Below, one piece after another: positions 33,601-43,024 of a stretch of DNA of 64,000 bases. Numbering within the stretch: the stretch's first letter is position 1; every line of letters begins with the position of its first letter. The stretch is from positions 86,260,151-86,324,150 of the forward strand of contig NC_133120.1 of assembly GCF_033568475.1 (NCBI RefSeq), given 5' to 3'. The position numbers and the translations under genes were made by a program. The notes under the pieces are model-generated. The model saw only the letters and a program-made list of their open reading frames with translations, ran no database searches and was not told where the DNA came from. Source of the DNA: Henckelia pumila (lineage: Eukaryota > Streptophyta > Magnoliopsida > Lamiales > Gesneriaceae).

Positions 33601-36600
33601 AATGCTTATGGGATGAGTACTGAATACCATCTCAGAAAAATTGGAGATTTGAGTTATTTAGTCTCAATGATCGCCAGAGATGAATCTTCTGGGATTGCTG
33701 TAATCGGGAACGATTGCAAGTGGACTTGTATGATCAAGTTAGGTGCTAACTTGACAGTGGAGACAAGCAAGGGAGTTGGTAGTTTCCAGTATAGTGCATT
33801 CTTGTTAAGAAGGAAACTGATATTGATCCAATCAATTGCTTAGTGATAGCAATAGGTCAGAAAAGGATCATGTTGTTGTTTCATGTGAGAGTTTTTCATT
33901 GAACAACAATAGTGAAGATTGTTGACCGGAAATTTTGGTTAAGTGAGGGCATCTATGTGTGCCATTGTGTTTGGATCCGACGAGTAGTTGGAAATGCTAA
34001 TGGACATTAGCAAGGAAACATCAGTTGTCTGATCTATGTGACATTAGTTAGGATCTGATCCTCGAGATCTAGCAGGATGTGTCACTAGTCTTCTAGCATG
34101 TGATGAACGATGTCTCTGAAATGATAGAGATAGTAGAATTTCGACTTAGTAGCCAACAAGATTGTTGTGGGAATTGAAGATTTTGCAAGATAGCGATGAA
34201 GAAACTTTGTTCTTTCTAGTCGACAAGCCACATCAGTGCGGACCATTCGTCAAGGATATTGTGCTTTAGCAATGGACGATATTCAGATGTGCGTCGGGTG
34301 GCAAGTTACTTCGAGCACAAGTACTTCCCAGGATTGACTAGGGAATCGACGAATTAGATCGTTCAGTGCTGAGATTGATGCGTTCGACAAGGAAGCGATT
34401 TGACTATTGAGAATCCGTTGGGATTTAGTTCCAGGATCAGTATGTTCAACCTTGGGAGGTTGGTATAAGCTGATGGTATTATCAGAGACTCTGAGTTGAG
34501 TTATACCAGGTGCAATGACTGTCGAATTTTGAGACGGAATAGGAAGCGTTTCCATATATCTGTGCACTGTGGAATGTCTCAGTCGAGCATATTGGTGGAA
34601 ACTTGCCTTAGTCTTGATGTGTGTACAGTGGTTGCGATTATGTATAACTATCAGGAGGATGTTTATCGATCAAATTCATGAGGTGAATAACCTATGATCG
34701 AGATGATGTAGATCATCAGAGGCGTGATGACTTCCATTGCAATGTATGCGTGATTTCGCAGGCCAATGGCTAGGAGATGACGTAGCGTCATAAATTGCAA
34801 GTGATGATAGTTATCATCAGGGCACAGTGTTGAGGTTATGCTAAGAAACGTGGACAACATAATGTACTAGACATGATGGTTTAAGTTCCCAGTATTCCTT
34901 GGGAAGTCGGTTGTGCTTCAGGGAGAGTGGGGAGGGTAACCAGTCTAGGAAACATTGTGAGCAGTTACGTTGAAATATAGACTTTAGTGTTTTCCTGACT
35001 AAAGGTGTTGAGCACCGAGAAATTTTGAAACCATTAGATGGTTAGATTCGATAAATAATTCGACGAATGTTGTAAACCAGTCAGTTCATGACTTGGTCTT
35101 TGTTAGTCTAAAATTACTTTGAGACGATGATCTCGGTCAAGCGGATGTTTGTATCCTTCGTGGTCAGGAAGATCGTGGTCCGAGTGAAAGATGTATCAGT
35201 GTTACGATACTCTAGCGCTAGGGAAGTTCGACTGTCGACCAGTAGCGCAGTAATCTTCAGTGAAAGAATATTAATGCGGTTAAGCAGTAATGGAGCTTCT
35301 AGGGAATTCGACGAGAGTGTGAATGTGTCGGAAGCTATTTCGACCAGACACTCAAATAGTGGTATATCTTACGTTCTCGAGGTATTACCTTAGATTTCGA
35401 GGACGAAATCTTTTAAGGGGGGAGAATGTAGTGACCCGTATCCGTAATTAGCGATTAATGAGTATATTAATCGTGTAATAATGTTGAATTAAGTAAAACA
35501 TAATTAAGGAAATTCCTAAAGGGCTAACGGAGTCCAGAAATGGATCCAGGACACTCAAAATAGCCGAAAAGGTCCCGAGGGTCCGGAGGGTTCGGAAGCT
35601 CCGAACCAAGTCAGGAGGTTCCGAACGGGATCGGAGGATCCGAAATCAGGATCGGAGGCTCCGATCGAGATCGGAAGCTCCGTCGGTGAGATCGGACGTT
35701 CCGATCGGGACCAGGGCACGTGTCATCGCTGATGTCTGCAAGGTGACGTCATGGCTGACGTAATATTGGGCGATCGAACGCTCCGAAGATGGGATCGGAG
35801 GTTCCGATCATGTTCGGACGTTCCGAACCGGGTTCGGAGGCTCCGAACTTCGTCTATAAATAGGGGGCCGAGATTTCATTTTCAAGTGCACCTTTCCCTC
35901 TCTTATCTTTGATTCATAAGCCTTCTAACTCAGATCTAGGAAGATCTAGGCATCCAATGAGGAATCCGGAAGTGGCATAGCGATCCAGACGTCGTAGCGG
36001 AGCTGAGGCCTAGTTTTGAGACAATTTTCATCAGCGGGCTGACGACGGATGCAGGTATAGCTATGGTATCCTTAAATTATTTACGAGTATGCAATAGCTT
36101 AGTTAAGGCTTTTAGAGCTTAAATAATGATGCATGGATATTTGCATTGTAGAGTGGATGATAGGCTGGAAATCTAGAGTGGGATTGCTAGGACTGCCTGT
36201 AGTAAGGTACGTAAGCACAGACTGAGATAGCCAGCGGGTTTTGCATGCTTTTATGTTGCATTTGTGTGTCATATTATTATGCAGCATGTGCATATCATAT
36301 TGTTCCTGTCCATCTTATGAGATGAGCCATGTAGGACCGCTCAGCCCTGTTTGGACGGGTGATGTTTAGTGCCCAGTGACTGATGGGTCATGGGTGATTA
36401 GCATCTGGGAACACAGTCCACGTCCTATAGGAATGAGCAGTGTACACAGGGTTGCTCCCCGGGTTGTACCACTCATGTCCTAGGCGCCATTACTGAGCAG
36501 TTGTATACAGTTATCCCAGATATGGATACCCTATCATTTGCATGCATCATATTTGTATGTTTTACCCAGTGCTTTCGTATTGAGCTTAGAGCTCACGTCC

Positions 36601-38522
36601 AGTCTTTTCTGTGTATCTGGACACCCCATCCGACGGGGCAGGTGTAGGTGCAGGGTGGAGCACCAGGAGCTTGGATTGGCCAGCGATCAGTGAGGACAAC
36701 GAGATTAACTGTAGGTTTTGCCTTTAGGGTTTATTTATTCGATTGAGTTGTATAATCGAATTTATTTTACCGGTTGTATTCTGCCGGTATGCTTTTATTT
36801 AAGTCTTCCGCAGCGATTTATTTTAATGCATGCTTAATTATGCTCTTAACTTTGATTAGATAGTGAATCCGGGTAGAGTCGCTACAGTTCCCTTCTCAAA
36901 GATTTTGGATTACATAGTGCTGAACCAGCGATGCTCTTTTGTGATAATCAAGCTGCTATACACATTGGTTCAAATCCTGTTTTTCATGAACGTACCAAGC
37001 ACATTGACATTGATTGTCATATTATGCGTGAACAAGTGCAGTTGGGTGTTGTCAAGTTGATGCATGTTACTTCAGAAAACCAATTAGCTGATTTGTTTAC
37101 TAAGCATTTGCTGCCATCTCGTTTCAAGATTCTTTTGGTCAAGATGGGAGTGCATAATATCCACTCACCTCTTGAGGGGGAGTATTAGAAGTTGTTAGTT
37201 TGCTTAGTTGCTTAGTCAGCTTAATAAGTTAGTTAATTGAAGTTAGTGAGCTGGCATGCTTAGTCATCATTGGGTTTTAGTATAAATAGCTCGGTTCTCT
37301 TTTACTATGTAATTCTTCTTCTTCAATGAATGAATTCTATCGATTCTTCTTCAATGAAAGATTTTTTTTTTCTAATATAAAGTTCTTACATAATAATAAT
37401 TCATTAAAAAAAAACAGGAATATATAACAACTATTTTGTTGTGGCGTGTCTTACTGGCACGAAAACCGGGCAAATTAATAATAAATGGATGGTTTATAAT
37501 ACATCGAAACAATTTTTACGATACTTAAGACAAAAGTTAACGTATGAATGTCAATTTAACAATAATTGAGTTCTTTCCTTTTTCTTCTTAGAATAATTAG
37601 GTGCAACACTTTTTATCAAATACTAATAATTTGGTGTAATAGTACCTGCCATTTGGACTACACCAACTGTACTTTAAATTTTTTTTTTACTTGTTTCAAT
37701 TATTTGCATTCTTACAAGAATACCCAAGAGACCCAGTCGTCTTGGGTGCAAATATCATGGGATTGTATGAGATGTTTGGTTAATTACTTAATTATGTCAG
37801 ATTTAGTTAATTACATTATTATATATCGTTATATTCGGAAATATATATATGCACACTGCACACATTCAAGAGACCTGCCTAATATGTTTCTTTTGATAAA
37901 GTAGTGATTCATTTCCATATTTTCTTATTCTTTTGATCATCGAATATAAAGATTCAACAAACTTGAATATTTGCTACGAAAACACCTTCGGATCGCATAG
38001 TAGATAAACAACTACTCTAACTTGTTTACATTAACAAATTTTTTTTTTTAAAAAAGAACAAAATTTCATGTATAAGCAAGCATGCAGAGAGTGTGAAATA
38101 AATTTAAACCATAAATTATAAAAGAAAAGAAATCTATCAAGAAACAATATCCAAAATACGAATATAAACAGTACTACTACTACACACACACACATATATA
38201 AATAAGAATTAAATTAAATGATCACACTGGTAATTGGAGAGTATATATATAGTTTACGTACCATTTTTCCTCCATCAACAAGAACAGGAGAATGACATAG
38301 ATGGAAATACAAGTCCTTCTTGGTGGCGTATTTGAGAGGAGAAACTGATTTGGAAATGATATCTGGACAATCACAAGGGAGAAATCTCTCCCAAACAGCG
38401 TCGGATTCGACCGCGGATTTGAATTCTTTCGACACGATCGATGATCTTGAAGCATCCGGCGGCGATGTCAATGATAGAATCTCAGAAATGCATCCCTCAG
38501 GCAACCTCGCAAAAGGGTCCAT
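24656..38522 (-). CDS. F-box protein of the PP2-B type, three exons, with a 12.8-kb first intron
   Basis: F-box/PP2-B proteins are SCF ubiquitin-ligase substrate receptors, with the F-box binding SKP1/ASK and a C-terminal phloem-lectin-like PP2 domain. Exons: 38522-38262 (87 codons), 25455-25346, 25046-24656; together about 253 residues, within the family range. Exon 1 carries the F-box (LPEGCISEILSLTSPPDA, SDAVWERFLP) and KKDLYFHLCHSPVLVDGGK. Exon 2 reads SFSLNKIDGKKCFMVGAR, and exon 3 completes the PP2 domain (SRF/AEVAKL junction, ARILSKNATYTAYLVF, DDGWMEIEMGKFY, LMVEGIEFRPI). Phases agree at both junctions and no stop interrupts the exons. Intron 1 (25456-38261) contains a Copia element with another element inside it, both on the opposite strand. 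The intron 2 donor (GTTCGA) is weak. The gene may be functional, poorly spliced or silenced; the sequence alone cannot say. Confidence 0.85.
25489..25694 (+). repeat. Left (5') LTR of the Copia element, with primer site after it
   Basis: This 206-bp repeat includes a TATA-like TATAAATA at 25598-25605 and ends directly before the TGGTATCAGAG primer site. It matches the repeat at 37183-37377. Confidence 0.92.
25861..26928 (+). mobile_element. Gag part of the Copia element
   Basis: It shows the Copia gag (UBN2-type) pattern: LTISNYNTWSRAMVMALTAK early, then a zinc knuckle of the CX2CX4HX4C kind (CSHCGFTNHTVDRC). It is a fossil part of the element and no host function is inferred. Confidence 0.85.
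26938..29783 (+). mobile_element. Pol part of the Copia element, left of the nested insertion
   Basis: In Copia order it shows an aspartic protease motif (VIDTGATHH), a pre-integrase zinc region (LWHFRMGHPS), an integrase core (HIDIWGPF, VRSDNAPE), reverse transcriptase (RYKARLVAKGYTQ, then LLVYVDDIVIA) and the start of RNase H (SDADWGAC, SSAEAEYRSMA). This part is a decayed fossil. Confidence 0.85.
29784..31222 (+). repeat. Left LTR of the nested long-LTR element
   Basis: From about 29930 to 30190 it contains a dense series of imperfect palindromes of the form TCGGANGNTCCGA, followed by CTATAAATAGGGGG, a likely TATA region. It also carries an R/U5-like part with the GGTGTAGGTGCAGGG stretch. 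Confidence 0.9.
31223..35426 (+). mobile_element. Interior of the nested element, no gene recognised
   Basis: The interior begins with a spacer and the tRNA-Met-type primer site and ends with a purine tract. The 4.2 kb between contains only short frames of fewer than 100 codons, none with motifs I recognise. Base composition is more balanced than in the AT-rich host spacer. Confidence 0.7.
35427..36886 (+). repeat. Right LTR of the nested long-LTR element
   Basis: It matches the left LTR over its whole length but is about 21 bp longer, because it has one more TCGGA-type palindromic unit near 35630-35660. Confidence 0.9.
36892..37182 (+). mobile_element. RNase H end of the Copia element, right of the nested insertion
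   Basis: Residue patterns such as LFCDNQAAIHI and RTKHIDIDCH are the standard end of Copia RNase H. This segment runs into a purine tract and then the right LTR, which shows that the Copia element continues on the far side of the inserted element. Confidence 0.85.
37183..37377 (+). repeat. Right (3') LTR of the Copia element
   Basis: This 195-bp copy of the left LTR lacks a stretch of about 11 bp and shows about eight substitutions against it. It ends TTCTAATA, followed at once by the TAAAG target duplication. Confidence 0.92.
37383..38261. other. Remaining host part of PP2-B intron 1
   Basis: AT-rich intron sequence lies between the Copia target site and the exon 1 donor (GTACGT at 38256-38261 on the minus strand). 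No gene or clear repeat is seen apart from short CA/TA runs near 38180-38200. Confidence 0.5.
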
Positions 38523-38890
38523 TCCCCAAACTAGCGAATCAAGAATTTGGAACTTAATTCCCCTAGACGCTATAGAATCTTTTGTTTATATTTGTTGTTG
38601 TAAGATAATTAAGAAAGGTGCATGACGCTTGTATATTATATATTATATTTATATACTTGAAAAAAATGTCAATAGATGTTGAACCAAAAGGACTTTTGTC
38701 TTTGTAGAGTGTAATATTATTGTGTTAATTATTTAACTTATTTTACCAAACATTATAGAATCGTCTCTTCATCTTTGTCAATCTTGTTCAATAAACTAAA
38801 CCTTTCGAGTATATATATTATTTTATTTTATTGGACGTACGATCTTATTGTATTTTATTACCCAGAGATCATAGATTTTTGCAACTAGAT
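38523..38890 (-). promoter_or_regulatory. Upstream region of the PP2-B gene
   Basis: This is the AT-rich region upstream of the F-box exon on the minus strand. No specific motif can be named. A Tourist-like MITE sits at its far side. Confidence 0.35.
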
Positions 38891-38893
38891 TAA

Positions 38894-39238
38894 GGGAGTG
38901 TTTGCAATGGATTGTTTTTTTTTTGTAGAAGTGATTAATTTATAGATTATAAAAAAATTAAGAAAAATCAAAAGTTGGTAGTGTTTGGAAACAAATGTGA
39001 AAATCTAAAAATCAAAGTTGGGTAGTGTTTGATAAATAAGTGATTAAAGTGATTTTAACAATGACCTTCTTATTAAAATCACTTTTGGAGAATCATAATC
39101 ATCACATGACTAGCTTTTGGATTTCAATTAAGTTAAACATAAGCTAACACATAATCTAGGTTTAAGAAACATACAAAAATAATTTTTTTTAAGCCAAAAG
39201 CTAACAATCAATTTTTTATAGTGATTGCAAACACTTCC
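38894..39238. mobile_element. Tourist-like (PIF/Harbinger) MITE, 345 bp
   Basis: The left end GGGAGTGTTTGCAAT and right end ATTGCAAACACTTCC are inverted copies, and both sides carry the 3-bp target duplication TAA (38891-38893, 39239-39241). The core is AT-rich with internal repeats of AGTGTTTG. No transposase is present. The TAA duplication is the hallmark of PIF/Harbinger elements. Confidence 0.8.
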
Positions 39239-39486
39239 TAATATTAATGTTTCATGGTTTGGTTATGATCATTAATTGCTATAGATGTTTTTTTGTTTTA
39301 TTAATTATTTTGATCTGGTGCATGTACGTGCTCTTATTTATCGTACTAATTTGTCAAATATGCACGCATTCGCAGTAAAGGCTAGCTTTGTGACACTGCC
39401 GAGCCAAAGAATATTTATATGGACTAGCTACGTTTATATATTAGTTGTAAAAACTAAAAATTAAAATATTTATATTGATTCATAAC

Positions 39487-39530
39487 TTTTTATGTATACT
39501 ACTAAAAATCACGTGCGTTGCACGTGGAAA
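39487..39530 (-). mobile_element. Helitron-like 3' terminus
   Basis: On the minus strand a perfect hairpin (CACGTGC / GCACGTG, loop AAC, 39510-39526) is followed by ATTTTTAGTAGTATAC. This is the usual look of plant Helitron 3' ends, although a clean CTRR is missing. The 5' end of the element could not be found. Confidence 0.4.
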
Positions 39531-41110
39531 ACTTTTTATTTTCGATAAACTTTGTTAAATAAATGAATTGAGATGAGATGAGAAGAGAAGATATAAACAT
39601 GCAGTTGATTAATAATTTTCATGATATTTTAGTAAATATTAAATTCAATGTAATATGATATTTACAATATGCATTATAAAATGAGTGCGAAAAATCTTTG
39701 TTTAAATATTTTATATGTTACAAGTCTAATTGAATTTATAGACGTTGCAAATAATGGTTGTAACAAATACTATAATTTTGTATAAATCAGACATTGAGAA
39801 AAATATATAATTTGATATCATGACATATTTAATAAATAAAATTTAAGAAAAAATATAATAAATAATACATAGTGTTGAAAAATTATTTTACCATTACTAA
39901 TTTTGAGAAAATAATAATAATAATACATATAATATATTCTAAACTTTAAATTAAATTACAGCGTCTTTTCTTTTTTTATATAACCATTTTTTATTCTTTC
40001 ATTATTTTTTCGTTTGTCATCAATTATTTGTTCTTAAAAAAACTAATTTTCTCATCATCTTCGATAATTATTCTTGTGATGTCTTCTCTATCAATTATTT
40101 TTATTTTTATTTCTTTTATTTGATTCTTTTGTTGAATTATGCTGAAATAATTTCTTACAAAAGTATAAATAATTTCATTTTCTTCAACCTTCATTCTTGT
40201 GTTATTATCTTTTATTACTTGTAAGTCAATTAATATATTTAATAATCAATGTGTAATTGAACGTTTTTTATAAAATTAATTTCATGCTAAGTTTTTCAAA
40301 ATCTACTATTGCAATAATTTTTGTTGCTAAATCTTTGCTCGAATTTTGAATGATTTTATTAACATTTCATCTTATATTTCAACCGTCTTATCCATTTTGA
40401 GAATAAATGTATATTATTTTTTATTTAGTATCTCTAAAATCTTGTAGTATACTGAACTACTGAAGTGATGTTGTCCTATAAATAAAGAAAATTTTATTAG
40501 AAATTTGTAATAATATATAGGACTGAGAGTTTGCTACTTTACCAAAAGCTATAACTCGTGGTACGTAATAGTGCAATTCAAATCTTTTAAACCGCACAGT
40601 AGCCAAACGTCATTGTTCGTTTGTTTTACCCAGCAAGGACAATTATTGCACTAAACAATCTTCATTGCACTCCTTGTAATCAATGAGAATCGAACTCATG
40701 ACATTAACTCTGATGTCAATTGTAGGATCGATCGCTTGTCATTTTACCAAAAGCTTACACTTTCAATGTTCATCACTTACAGTCATCGTTATTCTATAGC
40801 TATATATATTTACAGTTTAAAATAATATATTATCAATAACGCATGTTAGCCTATAGATATAATGTTTAATATAGTTTTATTTTGGCACAATATTTATTGA
40901 TTCGTATGCAATTATTAACTCGAGTTTCCATTATTTGGTTGATTAATATTGAGCAAGTATGACATGTTTGGTACCATGCATTTGTTTTATTTTATTTCTT
41001 ATGTATGTATGCTCTGAATCAATATAATTTATTATTTATTTGCTAATAAGTTAGATATATTAATCAAATTACTTGTTTTACGAGTATTGATTTATGTAAT
41101 AATAATAATC

Positions 41111-41146
<36 letters not shown>

Positions 41147-42205
41147 TATATAATGCATTCTAAACCTTAATTTAAATTATTAATAAATATTTTTTTCTCT
41201 ATATGTTGAATTTTTATCCTTTTCACGATTTTTTTTTCCATTTATCATACATTATTTTTTCTCTATGAAAAAGTCAATATTCTTTTCATTTTTATTAATA
41301 GAAATTTATATGGTGGGTTTGGTCAAACGCGAAGATCCACCGGGGCCTGTTTGTGAACACGTTTGAGCGAGTCTAAACTCGTCTCTCCAAGGCGGGTTTA
41401 ATACAAGACTAATTTTAGACCCGGTTCATTATCATTTTTTTATTGAAGTGTTGTCGTCGTTCTTTAAATAAAGTATATTTTATAATAATTGGTAATAATA
41501 TACTATTTGAAAGAAAAAATAATTACATGTTTAGTTACGGAATCAATATAATCTTTAACATTGCAACTAATAAAAAAATTTACAATATTTTCCAACAATA
41601 TAACCCCCGAGTTTCAATATTTTTATCATTTATGGTTATCATTATTTTATATCTACATTAATAGTTTAGAATAAGACATTATCAATGACTTATGTAAGCT
41701 TATAAATATAGTATTTAATGTAGTTTTACATTGTCACAATAAATTAAATATTTATTTTGTAATATCTTATCTTTTATGTTGATTATTTATTTTGTGACTA
41801 TTGATTTATGAAAAACAAATATAATATAGATAATGCATTCTAAACCTTAATTTAAATTATTGCGCAATTATTTATTCCTTTTATATTTTGAATTTTTCTC
41901 TCACTTTTTTTTTTCCATTTATCATCCGTTTTTTATTTTTCAATGAAAGAATCAATATACACATCATCTTAATAGAATTTTTGTGATGATGTCTTTCTCC
42001 ATCAATCATTTACATTTGACTATCGTTATTATTTTATTTTTTCATGGGACATACGTTTTTTATTCCTAAAAATTTTTATTTATAAGAATAACAATAATTT
42101 CATCGTTTTCAACTACATTCTGGTATGTACTGTCTTCTATTACTTGTATTTCAATATCGTTAATGATTGACGTAATTGTTGGACATCATTTTTTTCTTTT
42201 TAATT
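39531..42205. repeat. AT-rich repeat debris with three related blocks
   Basis: No gene was seen. A similar block built around CATTCTAAACCTTAATTTAA, followed by T-rich sequence and 'CCATTTATCAT', starts near 39925, 41143 and 41825. After the first and third copies, further shared words (TTGTGATGTCTT-like, TTTCAT-GTTTTCAAC, TCTTTTATTACTTGTA) suggest one diverged element present several times. An AAT trinucleotide run of about 45 bp lies at 41098-41142. Confidence 0.45.
40520..40757 (-). mobile_element. Possible TRIM-like short LTR fossil (or SINE)
   Basis: Two similar stretches ending ACCAAAAGCT lie about 200 bp apart (around 40547 and 40753). Beside the right one, on the minus strand, TACAATTGACATCAGAGT looks like a worn LTR end plus tRNA-Met primer site. 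Against this, GAGTTCGATTC (minus strand, 40687-40697) resembles a Pol III B box, so a tRNA-derived SINE is an alternative reading. The limits are approximate. Confidence 0.3.
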
Positions 42206-42228
42206 CACTAGTAGAATTTCTGCATTTT

Positions 42229-42760
42229 ACTTCGCATATTAACTGAAGTTGTAGGTAGATAAGTAGCGAAGTAGATGCACGTGAAGTAATATGGTACTAT
42301 TTTACTTCGCTTAATAACCGAAGTCTTAGCCATGAAATTACCGAAGTCTTTGGCCGATTCACGGAGTCAAAAACGGTTCATGATTTGACCGGTTACGAAG
42401 TAAAAGCATGACTTTTACTTCGGCATTTTCATTATGTGATGAAGTAAATATCTGTGACTTCGACATTTACGTTGACTGGCGAAGTAAATACATGTCTTTT
42501 ACTTCCGTCGTTTCATTAAGTGACGAAGTAATAGAAAATATATGACTTCGGTATTTACATTGACTGAGGAAGTAAAATCATGTCTTTAACTTCGACATTT
42601 TCATTATGTGACGAAGTAAATGTTCTATTTAACTTCACATGTTATGCAATTTTATGAAGTAAAAACATGCCCATTACTTCAGCAGTTTCGTTAACTGTCG
42701 AAGTAATAAAGTATATATGGCTTCAGCTTTTACATTGACAGATAAAGTAAAAATATATGT
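42229..42760. repeat. CACTA sub-terminal repeat array (TTTACTTCG / CGAAGTAAA)
   Basis: About two dozen copies of ACTTCG-type words occur in both orientations within 530 bp, commonly as pairs around a spacer such as CATTTTCATTATGTGA. Sub-terminal arrays of this kind bind the transposon-encoded protein in En/Spm. Individual copies vary, so the array is not recent. Confidence 0.75.
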
Positions 42761-43024
42761 TTCAATAAATCAAAATGAAACAATTTTAATTAGATACAGG
42801 AACATCACAATATATATTTTTGAAACATAAAATATACTAATTAGATTGATAAATTATCCATCCAAAAATTACGAACATCCGTAAATCCACAAGTACATCC
42901 GTAAATCCACAATTATGCATCCACGAATCCACGAGTATTTCCACAAAAGTAAAAGTGTTCTAACAAGTATATTCAATAATTCACTAAGAAAAAACGCAGA
43001 TTTTTCCCAACGTGCATGACCAAT

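Larger units (their letters stand above)
29784..36886 (+). mobile_element. Long-LTR, apparently non-coding (LARD-like) Gypsy-type element nested in the Copia element (fossil)
   Basis: LTRs of about 1.44 and 1.46 kb (TGTAGTGACCCG...GTCGCTACA) are flanked by the target duplication GTTCC (29779-29783 and 36887-36891). A primer site TGGTATCAGAGC starts at 31228, and a GGGGGGAGAA purine tract lies just before 35427. The sequence before that tract (TTCGAGGACGAAATC) resembles the 3' end of Tekay/Del chromoviruses. The 4.2-kb interior shows no recognisable gag or pol, so the element looks like a non-autonomous large derivative or a heavily decayed one. The LTRs differ at a few percent of sites. It must be younger than the Copia element it sits in. 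Confidence 0.88.
25489..37377 (+). mobile_element. Copia LTR retrotransposon (fossil) in intron 1 of the PP2-B gene
   Basis: It is bounded by LTRs of 206 and 195 bp (TATTAGAA...TTCTAATA) and flanked by the 5-bp target duplication TAAAG (25484-25488 and 37378-37382). A tRNA-Met-type primer site follows the left LTR (TGGTATCAGAG at 25695) and a purine tract precedes the right one (37173-37182). Gag, protease, integrase, reverse transcriptase and RNase H parts occur in Copia order on the plus strand. A second element (29784-36886) is inserted in the RNase H part. The remaining length, about 4.8 kb, is normal for Copia. It is broken, with a handful of breaks besides the insertion. The LTRs differ at roughly 4% of sites plus one short gap, suggesting an age of about 1.5-3 million years under usual plant rates. 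Confidence 0.92.

Noticed and set aside
31227-35393. Short ORFs inside the nested long-LTR element
   Set aside because: All are under 100 codons, in mixed frames and strands, with no recognised motif; they are expected by chance at this base composition.
42229-42760. Regular repeats considered as a CRISPR-like array
   Set aside because: The units occur in both orientations with uneven spacing next to a CACTA terminus in a plant genome; a transposon sub-terminal array explains them.
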